Origin: Terriglobia bacterium | GTDB lineage: Bacteria; Acidobacteriota; Terriglobia; Acidiferrales; UBA7541 | Direction of reading: 5' to 3' | DNA: 64,000 nucleotides | Assembly: GCA_020073485.1 (NCBI GenBank) | Contig: JAIQFB010000014.1 | Span: 51,797-115,796, forward strand | Shown: positions 37,802-47,902 of the stretch, piece by piece | How positions within the stretch are numbered: the first letter of the stretch is position 1 | Layout: each line of letters opens with the position of its first letter | Made by a program: the position numbers and the translations under genes | Notes under the pieces: generated by a model | What the model saw: the letters and a program-made list of their open reading frames with translations, nothing else | Told to the model about the DNA's origin: nothing | Database searches by the model: none

Positions 37802-37860
37802 CGGAAAAGCAGTACGGAAAAGCAGTACGGAAAAGCAGTACGGAAAAGCAGTACGGAAAA
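37802..37860. repeat. 13-bp tandem repeat, four full copies plus a partial copy
   Basis: Unit CGGAAAAGCAGTA repeated at 37802, 37815, 37828 and 37841, then CGGAAAA. It occupies almost the whole gap between ybhF and ybhS. Each unit contains a purine-rich GGAAAAG, and the last partial copy ends 4 bases before the ybhS ATG, so the repeat forms the ybhS ribosome-binding region. Confidence 0.95.
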
Positions 37861-37864
37861 TAAG

Positions 37865-38971
37865 ATGCGACGCATATTGGCGCAAACGCGAAAAGAACTG
37901 ACGCAGATTGTCCGCGACTACCGGACGCTCATGCTGGCGCTTCTGCTTCCGCTCTGCCTGCTCCTGCTGCTGGGTTCGGCGATTTCGCTTACCGTCGACG
38001 ATCTTCCCATCGTCGTTCAAGACCTGGACAATTCCTCCGCGTCGCACGATTTCATCGACGCGTTTCGCGCGTCCGTCACCCTTCACGTCGTTTCCTGGCC
38101 GGTCGATCGCAAACCGGAAGACGCACTCACGTCCAACCAGGCGCGTGGCGCCCTGATCATTCCAGCCAATTTCGGGCGGGACATCGCGCGCGGCTACAAC
38201 GCACAGGTGCAACTCCTGGTCGACGCCTCGGATTCCAACACCGCGCAATTGATCGCGGGCTACTCGAGCCAGATCACGCGGGCTTATAACAAGACCTCGG
38301 CCGCCGCCTCCCATCCCCAGCCGGTTCAGACGGCGATGCGCTTCTGGTATAACCCAGGAAGATCATCGAAAAAATTCTATGGCCCGGGAATCTTCGTGCT
38401 GGGCATTTCCATGTTTCCTCCGCTGCTGGCCTCGCTGGCCATGGCCAAGGAGGGAGAACAGAAAACCATCCTGCAGGTTTACGTCTCCAGCATTTCGGCG
38501 CATGAATTTCTGCTGGGGAAAATTCTGGCATTCATGATCGTGGCCATCGGCGAAGCAATACTGATGTGCGTCCTGCTATTCACCTATTTTGGATTGAACC
38601 TGGCGGGAGATCCGACGCCGTTTCTGATTGCCACGGTGTTGTACGCGTTCTGTGTCGCGTCCTTCGGAGTCATGGTGGGAGCAGCCATCCCCAGCCAGGC
38701 CGCCGCATTGCAGGCGGTGGCGCTTGGCGGTTTTCTGCTGGTATTCCTGCTTTCCGGATTGATCTATCCGATTTCCAATATCCCCGCGGGATTGCGCTGG
38801 CTTTCCAATTTTATCTGGGGCCGCTATTACATTGAGATTGTGCGCGACGCGCTGCTGCAAGGCGGCGGCTGGCCGGCCACCTGGTACAAAGTCCTCGAAA
38901 TCGGAGTCACCGGGGCGATTTTTTACGGGCTGGCGTGGCGCACGATGCGCCGCATGCAGGTGAAGGCGTAG
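37865..38971 (+). CDS. ybhS: ABC-2 type transporter permease (YbhS-like)
   Basis: 368 residues. One N-terminal helix (LMLALLLPLCLLLLLGSAISL), a large extracytoplasmic domain of about 150 residues (VDDLPIVVQDLDNSSASHDF, LIIPANFGRDIARGYNAQVQ) and five C-terminal helices (ILGKILAFMIVAIGEAI-like segment, VVFLLSGLIYPISNIP). Standard ABC-2 layout. Three bases separate it from the second permease. Confidence 0.93.
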   Translation: MRRILAQTRKELTQIVRDYRTLMLALLLPLCLLLLLGSAISLTVDDLPIVVQDLDNSSASHDFIDAFRASVTLHVVSWPVDRKPEDALTSNQARGALIIPANFGRDIARGYNAQVQLLVDASDSNTAQLIAGYSSQITRAYNKTSAAASHPQPVQTAMRFWYNPGRSSKKFYGPGIFVLGISMFPPLLASLAMAKEGEQKTILQVYVSSISAHEFLLGKILAFMIVAIGEAILMCVLLFTYFGLNLAGDPTPFLIATVLYAFCVASFGVMVGAAIPSQAAALQAVALGGFLLVFLLSGLIYPISNIPAGLRWLSNFIWGRYYIEIVRDALLQGGGWPATWYKVLEIGVTGAIFYGLAWRTMRRMQVKA

Positions 38972-38974
38972 CCC

Positions 38975-40144
38975 ATGAAAACATTTCTGCGACGAGTCTT
39001 CAATCACCGCGTGCGCGCCCTGATGCAAAAGGAATTCAGGCAGATCCGGCGCGACCGCCGGCTGGCCATCTCGCTGATTCTCCCTCCGACGCTCCAACTC
39101 TTGCTGTTTGGTTTTGCACTGAGTGCGACCGTTTCCAACATCCGCCTCGGAGTCGTCGACGACAGCAGAACCCCGGAGAGCCGGGAATTGATTGCCAACC
39201 TGACCGAAAGCAAGAGTTTTCAGTCCGCCGGCTCCTATCTTTCCGTCGACGAGCTCGGCAGCGCCATCAGCCGCGGTGATCTCGATGCCGGCGTGGTCAT
39301 CCCTTACGACTACGCTCGAGACTTGTACCGCGGTAATCCCTCCACCGTGCAATTTTTATTGAACGCCATGAACGCAAACACCGCGGCCATCGCGCAGGGT
39401 TACGCGGAAGGCGTGATTCAATCCTACAATCAAGGCCTTGCCGCTAGCGGCATTCATGCGAACTTCCGCCAGATTGCGGCGTCGGACGTCAACCGTCGTG
39501 GGCTCGTTTCCCTGCATCCCGCTTATCTTTTCAATCCCGGCCTGGTGGCTTCCTGGTTCATCGTGACCGGGGTATTCGGTCTGCTGCTGATTCTGAACGG
39601 ATCCATCGTCGCCTCGGCGGCCATGGTAAAGGAGCGCGAACGCGGCACCATCGAACAGTTATTGATGTCTCCGGCCGGCACCTACGAAATCATCATCGCC
39701 AAGATCGCGCCGTTGTTTGTCCTGCTTTTCTTGATGACCCTTTTCGCGGTCGTGGTCATGGAAACGGCCTTCCATGTCCCGATTCAGGGGAACTTGCTGC
39801 TCCTTCTGGGAGGCTCGGCTCTCTGCATTCTGTGCGGAATCAGCATTGGCACGGTCATTGCGACGTTCAGCAAATCCGCCGAGCAGGCTCAACTGACGAG
39901 CTTCTTCGTCAATCCGCCGCTCTCCACTTTGTCGGGGGCGTTCTATCCCGTCGAGGGAATGCCCCACATCTTGCAGCGCCTCACCGCGTTTAATCCTGTG
40001 TACCACTTCGTGGTGATCTCCCGGGCCAGCCTGCTGAAAGGCAGCGGCTTTGGAGCGCTGTGGCCCCATTTTCTGGCGCTATTTGCATTCACGTCGGTTC
40101 TGGTCGTTTTGAGCGTCTGGCGTTTCCGAAAACAGCTCAGTTAA
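38975..40144 (+). CDS. ybhR: ABC-2 type transporter permease (YbhR-like)
   Basis: 389 residues, paralogous to the preceding permease: N-terminal FRQIRRDRRLAISLILPPTLQLLLFGFALS-type helix, an extracytoplasmic domain with LGVVDDSRTPESRELIANL and VVIPYDYARDLYRG, and C-terminal helices with MVKERERGTIEQLLMSP (coupling-helix region) and SGAFYPVEGMPHILQRLT. It forms a heterodimeric membrane part with YbhS. Confidence 0.93.
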   Translation: MKTFLRRVFNHRVRALMQKEFRQIRRDRRLAISLILPPTLQLLLFGFALSATVSNIRLGVVDDSRTPESRELIANLTESKSFQSAGSYLSVDELGSAISRGDLDAGVVIPYDYARDLYRGNPSTVQFLLNAMNANTAAIAQGYAEGVIQSYNQGLAASGIHANFRQIAASDVNRRGLVSLHPAYLFNPGLVASWFIVTGVFGLLLILNGSIVASAAMVKERERGTIEQLLMSPAGTYEIIIAKIAPLFVLLFLMTLFAVVVMETAFHVPIQGNLLLLLGGSALCILCGISIGTVIATFSKSAEQAQLTSFFVNPPLSTLSGAFYPVEGMPHILQRLTAFNPVYHFVVISRASLLKGSGFGALWPHFLALFAFTSVLVVLSVWRFRKQLS

Positions 40145-40169
40145 TCGAAATAGGAATGGAATACATCCA

Positions 40170-41735
40170 ATGAAAACAAATTCAAGTCTCGCGGTGCGAG
40201 TCAAAATCACGACCGTTGCGGCCGCATGCGCCCTGTCCATCCTGGCGATCCGCGCCGGTGCCCAGGTGGGCGGAGGAGGCGGATCCTCGCAGGGCGCGCA
40301 AGCGATCCAGTTGCCGCTGTCTGGCCGGCCCGGGCAAGCCGGTTCGGTAAACTCCACGGAAACCGCTGTTCCGGGGACAACCTCGAGCGTGAATACGCTG
40401 AATCCCGCTGTGCAGGTGCAGGGGCCATACACCGGCAGCGCGAGCAGCGTCGCCGCCATGCCTTTTTCGGGCCACTTGTCATTTCGCGAAGCCATACAGC
40501 GCGGCCTGGTGTACAACCTGGGCGCAGTGGGATTGGCGCAGGCCGTGCGCCAGGCGAGCGGCGCAAGCCAGGTGGTTCGCAGCGCCCTGCTTCCCAACTT
40601 GAATGGATCGCTTTCGGAAAATTACCTCACGGAAAACTTGAAAGCACTCGGCTTTCACTTCTCCTTCCCCGGTCTTTCTCTTCCCACCATCGTCGGGCCA
40701 TTTAATTATTTCGACGCCCGCGCCCGGTTGACACAAACCGTGCTGGATTTGACGGCAATAAACAACTATCGGGCATCGAACGAGGCCCTGCGCTCGAATG
40801 AACTATCGGCGCGCGACGCCCTGGACCTGGTGGTTCTGGCCGTGGGCGGCACATATCTTCAGGTGATTGCGGCCAGGGCCCGGGTCGAATCTGCCCGCGC
40901 GCAACTGGAAACGGCCAACGCGCTCTACCAGCAGGCGCTGCAGGAACGCGGCGTCGGATTGCTCGCGCAGGTGGACGTCAATCGCAGCCAGGTGCAGGCT
41001 CTGGCGGACCAACAACGGCTGCTCTCCCTGCAGAACGACCTCGCGAAACAGAAAATCGATTTGGCGCGGCTGATCGGGCTCCCGCCGACCGACCAGTATG
41101 ACGTCTCGGATGACGTCCCTCTGCCGGCCACTCCCCCCATCGAATTCGACGCCGCGCTCAAGCAGGCGTTCGAGCAGCGAGCGGACCTGAAGGCCGCGCA
41201 ATCGCAGGTGCGCGCCTCGGAACTGGCGCGGTCGGCGGCGCGCGCGGAACTCCTTCCATCGGTTTCGGTCAGCGCCGACTTTGGCGAGATCGGAGTTAAT
41301 CCCGGACAGGCCTTTGGAACCTATACGGTCGCCGGCAGCATGAAAATTCCGCTCTGGCAGGGCGGCCGGGCGAAGGGCGATATGGAAGAGGCAAACGCGG
41401 CGCTGGCGCAGCGGCGCGCCGAGCTCGAAGACCTCAAGAGTCTGGTCGAGAGCCAAGTCCGCAAGGCCTTTCTGGACCTGCAGGCCTCGGCCAGCCAGGT
41501 CGACGTTGCCAAAAAGAACGTGGAGGTCAGCCGGGAAACTTTAGACTTAACCAAGCAGCGTTTTGAGGCGGGAGTGACCGACTCGGTGGAAGTCGTTCAG
41601 TCGGAGCAGACGGTTGCCTCGGCAGAACTGGATTACATCAACAGCGAGTTCGGGCTGAACCTGGCGAAGTTGAGCATGGCGCGCGCCATCGGCGGGGCGG
41701 CGGAAAATCTGTCCCAGTTCCTCAAAGCGCAATGA
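40170..41735 (+). CDS. TolC-family outer-membrane efflux channel
   Basis: 521 residues. Signal peptide (VAAACALSILAIRAGA), a Gly/Ser-rich linker of about 70 residues unusual before the first helix, then two repeats of the OEP domain: LSFREAIQRGLVYN, ALDLVVLAVGGTYLQVIAARARVESA, LLAQVDVNRSQVQALADQQRLLS, and SLVESQVRKAFLDLQASASQVDVAKKN, RFEAGVTDSVEVVQSEQTVASAE. It follows ybhR by 25 bases and probably completes a self-contained exporter from inner to outer membrane. Confidence 0.94.
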   Translation: MKTNSSLAVRVKITTVAAACALSILAIRAGAQVGGGGGSSQGAQAIQLPLSGRPGQAGSVNSTETAVPGTTSSVNTLNPAVQVQGPYTGSASSVAAMPFSGHLSFREAIQRGLVYNLGAVGLAQAVRQASGASQVVRSALLPNLNGSLSENYLTENLKALGFHFSFPGLSLPTIVGPFNYFDARARLTQTVLDLTAINNYRASNEALRSNELSARDALDLVVLAVGGTYLQVIAARARVESARAQLETANALYQQALQERGVGLLAQVDVNRSQVQALADQQRLLSLQNDLAKQKIDLARLIGLPPTDQYDVSDDVPLPATPPIEFDAALKQAFEQRADLKAAQSQVRASELARSAARAELLPSVSVSADFGEIGVNPGQAFGTYTVAGSMKIPLWQGGRAKGDMEEANAALAQRRAELEDLKSLVESQVRKAFLDLQASASQVDVAKKNVEVSRETLDLTKQRFEAGVTDSVEVVQSEQTVASAELDYINSEFGLNLAKLSMARAIGGAAENLSQFLKAQ

Positions 41736-41936
41736 TCCCAGGTGTTGTGGCGCAATTCGGCTATTTCATATTTTGCGCCCTATGACGGCGCGAAACATGC
41801 AGCCTTCTCCGTCCTTTCTTGCATCTAAAAATCTGTTAGGCTGATTGCACGGCGATACCCGGCCCACGCCGGCAGCAAAGTGGTCCCGAACCCTCGGGCC
41901 CGCTCAGGGGTTGAACTTAATCGGAGGACTGTGCGA

Positions 41937-43019
41937 ATGAAAATCGTTGCGACGTTTTTTCTCGCGGCCGTGAGTATGGTTGCATTGGCAACTGGATGTT
42001 CCAGCGCGAAAAGCGATCAGGCCCTCACAACGGATATCCAATCGAAAATGTTTGCCGACCCGCAGGTGAAGGCGGCCAACATCACCGTTTCCGTCAAAGA
42101 CGGCGAAGCCACAATTTCCGGCGACGTCCCCAACGAAGGGACGCATCTACAGGCCTACAAGATTGCATCCGATACGCCCGGCGTGAAGCACGTGGTGGAT
42201 CAAATGACCATGCAAGCGGCGCAGGCCGCGCCCCCAGCAGAGGCCGAGCCCGTTGCGCCGCCGCCTGCAGCCAAGCCGCGTCATGAGGCTGTGAAGCCAG
42301 CGCGCAAAACGGAAAAACACGAAAAGCGGCAGCCCAAAGCGACACTGAGGGCTGCGAAGACGGAAGCTGAGCCGGCCTACGCGCCGCCACCTTCGCCTGC
42401 CGCCGCTCCGGCGGCTTCCGCGGCGCAGCCCGCAGTTACCGCGGCGCCTCCGCAACCTCCTCCACCACCGCAACCGACGCGCGTGGAGATTCCCGCTGGC
42501 ACTTCGGTGCGCGTGCAAATGATTGATGGCGTGGATTCGGCGGTGAATCACACAGGGGATACGTTTCACGCGACAATTGCTTCTCCCATCGTCGTTGACA
42601 ACCAGATTGTTGTCCCCGCCGGGACGGACGTCTACCTGAAACTGGTCAACGCCAAGTCCGCCGGGCACATGACCGGCCAAAGCCAACTGGCGCTGGAGCT
42701 GACGCGAATGGAGTTCCAGGGAAAGTCCTACGGGCTGGCTTCCAGTGACTACACGCAGACCGGGGCTTCGCGCGGCAAACGCACCGCGGAAACCGTGGGC
42801 GGCGGCGCTGTAATTGGGACGCTGCTGGGCGCGGTGATTGGCGGCGGAAAAGGAGCCGCGATCGGCGCGGCCACCGGAGCAGGCGCCGGCGGAGTCGTGC
42901 AGGGCGTAACGAAGGGCGAACAGATCAAGATTCCATCGGAAACGAAGCTGGATTTCAGCCTGGAGCAGCCTTTGGAAGTAAGCTACTTCCCCGACAGGAT
43001 CCGATCTTCGCGGCAGTAG
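41937..43019 (+). CDS. BON-domain lipoprotein with Pro-rich linker and glycine zipper
   Basis: 360 residues beginning MKIVATFFLAAVSMVALATGC, a lipoprotein signal (lipobox LATGC). A BON domain (DIQSKMFADPQVKAANITVSVKDGEATISGDVPN region, about 28-90) is followed by an Ala/Pro/Lys linker, then a C-terminal domain (VEIPAGTSVRVQMIDGVDS, PAGTDVYLKLVNAKSAG) and a glycine zipper (GGGAVIGTLLGAVIGGGKG, AIGAATGAGAGGVVQG). GGAGG lies 9 bases before the ATG. Likely envelope-anchored, with a structural or stress role. Confidence 0.9.
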   Translation: MKIVATFFLAAVSMVALATGCSSAKSDQALTTDIQSKMFADPQVKAANITVSVKDGEATISGDVPNEGTHLQAYKIASDTPGVKHVVDQMTMQAAQAAPPAEAEPVAPPPAAKPRHEAVKPARKTEKHEKRQPKATLRAAKTEAEPAYAPPPSPAAAPAASAAQPAVTAAPPQPPPPPQPTRVEIPAGTSVRVQMIDGVDSAVNHTGDTFHATIASPIVVDNQIVVPAGTDVYLKLVNAKSAGHMTGQSQLALELTRMEFQGKSYGLASSDYTQTGASRGKRTAETVGGGAVIGTLLGAVIGGGKGAAIGAATGAGAGGVVQGVTKGEQIKIPSETKLDFSLEQPLEVSYFPDRIRSSRQ

Positions 43020-43033
43020 ATTTTGATTTTCCG

Positions 43034-43113
43034 GGTGGCGCAGGCTTCAGCCTGTGCGGTTTAGATCCTGCACGTGTGAAATTTAAACCGCACAGGCTGA
43101 AGCCTACGCCACC
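43034..43113. repeat. paired inverted hairpin repeat (family 2, copy 2) between convergent genes
   Basis: Near-perfect long inverted repeat. The left hairpin is GCGCAGGCT/AGCCTGTGC, then GGTTTAGAT; the right is GCACAGGCT/AGCCTACGC preceded by TTTAAACC; the outer ends are GGTGGC and GCCACC. The right half overlaps the last codons of the convergent hydrolase gene and provides its TAG stop. Same design as 10529-10602. Confidence 0.88.
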
Positions 43114-44078
43114 AACCCCTTAAAAAACTCCATGACGCGCGCTTCGGCCCAGAAGCGCGCGTCGCCATTTTGGCGGGAAATAAACGCGCAATGCCCGCCG
43201 TGCTCGGGCGCGATCAACGCGATCTTTTCGTTACCGCTCAGCGCCGGATTGGAAAAACTGGCGAACGGAATGAAGGGATCGCGCTGCGCCGTCAGGATCA
43301 GGGTGGGAACCCTTATATTGGCAGCGACGCGCAGCGCGCTCGACCGCTCGTAATAATCGGATGCGCCGCGGAATCCGCAGTAAACCGCCGTGATGATGTC
43401 ATCAAAATCGCGTATGGTCCGCACTCGCGCCATCGGCTCCAGATTGAATTTTCTGGGAAAGAGTTTTGCCTTTCGCCGCATGCGCTCCTTGAGGCTCGTC
43501 ACGAAATGCCGCTCGTACAGAAAATTGCCCGGAAGCGCAATGGCATCGGCGCACACCGCCAGATCCATGCTGGGAGAAACCGTCGCGATGCCGAGCAACT
43601 GCCGCGGCGCGGCCCCCGCCAGTTCGCCCACCATCTTCATCACCAGATTGCCGCCCATGGAATATCCGGCAAAGAAAATCGCGGAAAGCGCATCTCGCTC
43701 GATGAGTTCGCACAGGACGGCGCGGTAATCCACGGAAAGCCCGGAATGGTAGAGCGTCGGCGTAAGGCATTCGGTGCCGCCGCAATTGCGCTGGTTCAAG
43801 CGCACGGCATTCCAACCGGAAGCGAACGCGCGCTCCGCGAGCCCCTGCATATACCCGGACTTGCTCGAACCTTCCAGTCCGTGAACCAGGACGAGCGTGG
43901 GGCATTCCCGCGGCGCCGCCTGCCAGTGGCATTCGCCGAGGATTTTCGTCCCCGGTTCGGTTTCAAATTCGCGCAGGGTGCTCGCGGGCAAGCGCGGGAA
44001 TCGCCGCCGCCAATAGGTTGACGCAACCGTCTGCGCGTGCGGGCCGCGCAGCAGCGGGTGCGGTTCGAAGGTGTTCAT
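43104..44078 (-). CDS. alpha/beta hydrolase of the YheT type
   Basis: 324 residues. HPLLRGPHAQTVASTYWRR at the N-terminus and LVLVHGLEGSSKSGYMQGLA are typical of the YheT/ABHD1-3 esterase group. The nucleophile Ser is in FAGYSMGGNLVMKM, the acid in TAQRDPFIP and the His in EHGGHCAFIS. The last residues Val-Ala and the stop codon are encoded by an invading repeat, so the natural C-terminus may have been slightly longer or different. Confidence 0.92.
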   Translation of the reverse strand: MNTFEPHPLLRGPHAQTVASTYWRRRFPRLPASTLREFETEPGTKILGECHWQAAPRECPTLVLVHGLEGSSKSGYMQGLAERAFASGWNAVRLNQRNCGGTECLTPTLYHSGLSVDYRAVLCELIERDALSAIFFAGYSMGGNLVMKMVGELAGAAPRQLLGIATVSPSMDLAVCADAIALPGNFLYERHFVTSLKERMRRKAKLFPRKFNLEPMARVRTIRDFDDIITAVYCGFRGASDYYERSSALRVAANIRVPTLILTAQRDPFIPFASFSNPALSGNEKIALIAPEHGGHCAFISRQNGDARFWAEARVMEFFKGLVA

Positions 44079-44103
44079 TCAGACTTCATTCTACGTCATT
44101 CCG

Positions 44104-44130
44104 GCGGGCTCCAAGTAGAGCCCGCACCCG
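44104..44130. repeat. hairpin repeat family 1, short form (copy 3)
   Basis: Arms GCGGGCTC and GAGCCCGC, loop CAAGTA, tail ACCCG. It lies in the 230-base gap between the divergent yheT-like and guaB genes. Confidence 0.9.
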
Positions 44131-44240
44131 AGTTCGCTCCCGGCCGCTGGCGACGCGCGCGCTTGATTTCATCCGGCGGGGCGCATAAAATGAATTTTCA
44201 CCCATGAAACTCCGTTGTCGCGAAGCTTCCCATTTTTTCC

Positions 44241-44262
44241 GCCCAGCGGCATTCCGCTGGGC
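44241..44262. promoter_or_regulatory. leader hairpin upstream of guaB
   Basis: Perfect 9-bp arms GCCCAGCGG and CCGCTGGGC with loop CATT, 46 bases before the guaB ATG. It could be an operator or mRNA leader structure; no matching riboswitch class is recognised. Confidence 0.45.
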
Positions 44263-44308
44263 TGCGCTGTTTTCAGGGGCCGTTTTCTTATCGTCCAAGG
44301 AGCTGTGA

Positions 44309-45772
<1,464 letters not shown>

Positions 45773-45776
45773 TCCA

Positions 45777-46220
45777 GTGTGGAATCGCCTGAAGCAGTGG
45801 CTGCCGGCGATTCTCTGGGCCATCCTGATTTCCGCGGCCTCCACGGACACCTTCTCCGAAAGCCACACGTCATCTGTCTTTATTCCCATCCTGCATTGGC
45901 TATTCCCTGGCGCGGATCCGCAAATACTCGAGCGCATGCATTTCTTCATCCGCAAATCGGCGCACTTCACGGAATATTTTGTGTTCAGCCTCCTGCTGTT
46001 CAGGGCATTGAAAGAGAAAGACCAAAGATGGCGCCTGCGCTGGGCGATCTGGGCGCTGGCCATCGCCGCGGGGTACTCCGCGCTCGATGAATTCCACCAG
46101 TCGTTCGTGCCGAGCCGGACGGCCTCGCCTTGGGATTCGCTGCTGGACACGACGGGCGCGGCGGCGGCGCAATTGGCGCTGGGATTGTGGGCGTGGATTC
46201 GCCTAAGGTACCCAAGGTGA
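45777..46220 (+). CDS. VanZ-like small membrane protein
   Basis: 147 residues, GTG start 4 bases after guaB. Four hydrophobic segments with the VanZ-like motifs RKSAHFTEYFVFSLLLFRAL and AAGYSALDEFHQSFVPSRTASPWDSLLDTTGA-type sequence around residues 100-128. Function is unknown; the family is named for a teicoplanin-resistance accessory protein but members are widespread and resistance is not implied. Probably co-transcribed with guaB. Confidence 0.88.
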   Translation: MWNRLKQWLPAILWAILISAASTDTFSESHTSSVFIPILHWLFPGADPQILERMHFFIRKSAHFTEYFVFSLLLFRALKEKDQRWRLRWAIWALAIAAGYSALDEFHQSFVPSRTASPWDSLLDTTGAAAAQLALGLWAWIRLRYPR

Positions 46221-46236
46221 ATCAAAGAAAATGAAA

Positions 46237-46268
46237 AAGGCCCGTTCCGAAGATTCGGAACGGGCCTT
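46237..46268. terminator. bidirectional terminator between guaB-vanZ and the ribosomal operon
   Basis: Perfect 14-bp arms AAGGCCCGTTCCGA and TCGGAACGGGCCTT with loop AGAT, flanked by A-rich sequence on the left (GAAAATGAAAA). It serves the convergent VanZ-like gene and the end of the ribosomal cluster (rplQ). Confidence 0.88.
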
Positions 46269-46296
46269 CCATTTGAAACTGAGTCTGTCGAAATCC

Positions 46297-46737
46297 CTAC
46301 GCGCCGGCTTTCTCTTCCTTCTTTTCTTCCTCGGCGGGCTCTGGTTTTGCCGACTTTTCCTTCTTGATCTTTTTCTTGAGCTTGGAGCCGAGCAGCTCGA
46401 GGATGGCCAGATCCGCGCCGTCGCCGATGCGGAAGCCGGCGTGGATGATGCGCGTGTAGCCGCCGTTGCGGTCGGAAAATCGCGGAGCGATGTCCGCGAA
46501 CAGCTTTTTGGTAGCGCCAGGCGTCATCAGGTAAGAGGCGGCCTGGCGGCGGGCGTGCAGCGTGTCGCGCTTGCCGAGCGTGATCATCTGCTCGACCAAG
46601 GGCTTCGCGGCTTTTGCCCGTGTAACGGTGGTGGTAATGCGCTCCTTTTCGATCACGTTGGTGACCAGGTTGCGCAGCGTCGCGCGGCGGTGGGCCGGCT
46701 GACGTCCGAGTTTAGAACCGTAGTTGCGATGTCGCAT
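46297..46737 (-). CDS. rplQ: 50S ribosomal protein L17
   Basis: 146 residues. MRHRNYGSKLGRQPAHRRATLRN and LVEQMITLGKRDTLHARRQA are the L17 signatures; FSDRNGGYTRIIHAGFRIGD follows. The C-terminus is a Lys/Glu-rich tail (KKKIKKEKSAKPEPAEEEKK) longer than the roughly 120-residue norm. Last gene of the ribosomal cluster, 19 bases after rpoA. Confidence 0.98.
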   Translation of the reverse strand: MRHRNYGSKLGRQPAHRRATLRNLVTNVIEKERITTTVTRAKAAKPLVEQMITLGKRDTLHARRQAASYLMTPGATKKLFADIAPRFSDRNGGYTRIIHAGFRIGDGADLAILELLGSKLKKKIKKEKSAKPEPAEEEKKEEKAGA

Positions 46738-46756
46738 AAGTGAGTCCCAGGGGCGG

Positions 46757-47785
46757 TTACAGGCCCGCGGTTTCCTCCGGCGTCGGCGGCGCGGTCTGGC
46801 TGGGCAGCGGCGGCCAGATGATGCGGCCGTGCTCGTCGAACTTCATTCCCAGGCTCAGGCCCATCTTGTGCAGGATTTCCTTGATTTCATTGAGCGATTT
46901 GCGGCCGAAGTTTTTGGTCTTCAGCATTTCATTCTCGCTCTTCTGCACCAACTCGCGGATGGACTGGATGTTGGCGTTCTTCAGGCAGTTGTAGGAGCGC
47001 ACGGAAAGTTCGAGTTCCTCGACCGAGCGGTCCAGGTGCTCGACGCGCGGGTCATTATAGGATTCCACGGACTCCTCGACCATCTCGGGCTGTTCCTCGA
47101 AGTTGATGAAGATGCTCATGTGGTCCTTCACGAGCTTCGAGGCCAGGCCGATGGCGTCCTGCGGAGTGATCGCGCCGTTGGTCCAGACTTCCAGCGCCAG
47201 TTTCTCGTAGTCCGTCATCTGGCCGAGGCGAGCCGCTTCCACCGAGTAGTTCACCTTGCGCACCGGCGAGTGAACCGAATCCACGGGGATGTAGCCGATG
47301 GGAAGATCCTCGTCGAAGTTGCGGTCGGCGGACACATACCCGCGGCCGTTCTTCACGCGCATTTCGAGCTGAAGTTTTCCGCCCTCGTTGACTGTGGCGA
47401 TATAGACCGTTTTGTCGAGGACAGCGAAATCCGCGTCTTCCTCGATCATGGCCGAAGTCACGACTCCGGGATTCTCAACGTTGATGACGATCGTTTTCGC
47501 CTGATCATTGTTGAGCTTCAGCGGAACCTGCTTCAGGTTGAGAATGATGTCGGTGGCGTCTTCCACCACGCCGGGAATCGAGGAGAATTCGTGCAGCACG
47601 CCTTCGATTTTCACGGCGGTAATGGCCGCGCCCTCGATCGAGCTCAGAAGCGCCCGGCGAAGGGCGTTGCCCACGGTGGTGCCCCATCCGCGCTCGAACG
47701 GCTGCGCGGAAAACTTTCCGAACTTATCGGTCAGCGACTCGAGTTCGGCCGCCAAACGCTTTGGTTTCTGAAAACCTTTCCACAT
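46757..47785 (-). CDS. rpoA: DNA-directed RNA polymerase subunit alpha
   Basis: 342 residues. N-terminal assembly domain ([31 protein letters not shown] region) and C-terminal DNA/activator-binding domain ([42 protein letters not shown]). Standard position between rpsD and rplQ. The 117 bases in front contain two hairpins described separately. Confidence 0.98.
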   Translation of the reverse strand: MWKGFQKPKRLAAELESLTDKFGKFSAQPFERGWGTTVGNALRRALLSSIEGAAITAVKIEGVLHEFSSIPGVVEDATDIILNLKQVPLKLNNDQAKTIVINVENPGVVTSAMIEEDADFAVLDKTVYIATVNEGGKLQLEMRVKNGRGYVSADRNFDEDLPIGYIPVDSVHSPVRKVNYSVEAARLGQMTDYEKLALEVWTNGAITPQDAIGLASKLVKDHMSIFINFEEQPEMVEESVESYNDPRVEHLDRSVEELELSVRSYNCLKNANIQSIRELVQKSENEMLKTKNFGRKSLNEIKEILHKMGLSLGMKFDEHGRIIWPPLPSQTAPPTPEETAGL

Positions 47786-47801
47786 CTGTCAAGTCCTTCC
47801 T

Positions 47802-47819
47802 CCCCGCGATTGCGGGGAC
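47802..47819. promoter_or_regulatory. GC hairpin in the rpsD-rpoA gap
   Basis: Arms TCCCCGC and GCGGGGA around GATT, 17 bases upstream of the rpoA start. Possible transcript-processing or pausing structure. Confidence 0.5.
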
Positions 47820-47846
47820 ATCGAATCTTTTCGGGAATCTATTTGA

Positions 47847-47878
47847 GATTTCAAATTTGGAATTTCAAATTTGAAATC
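47847..47878. repeat. AT-rich 12-bp inverted repeat in the rpsD-rpoA gap
   Basis: Perfect arms GATTTCAAATTT and AAATTTGAAATC flank GGAATTTC, which itself continues the TTTCAAATTT theme. It is sharply AT-rich compared with its surroundings. Confidence 0.8.
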
Positions 47879-47902
47879 AAAGACCGGGATTACTTCCGGA
47901 CG

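Noticed and set aside
37802..37860. CRISPR-like array
   Set aside because: The units are direct, 13 bases long and contiguous without spacers, and no cas genes are present; it is a simple tandem repeat.
44131..44308. Riboswitch upstream of guaB
   Set aside because: Only a single 9-bp hairpin is seen; no conserved purine or guanidine riboswitch core could be recognised.
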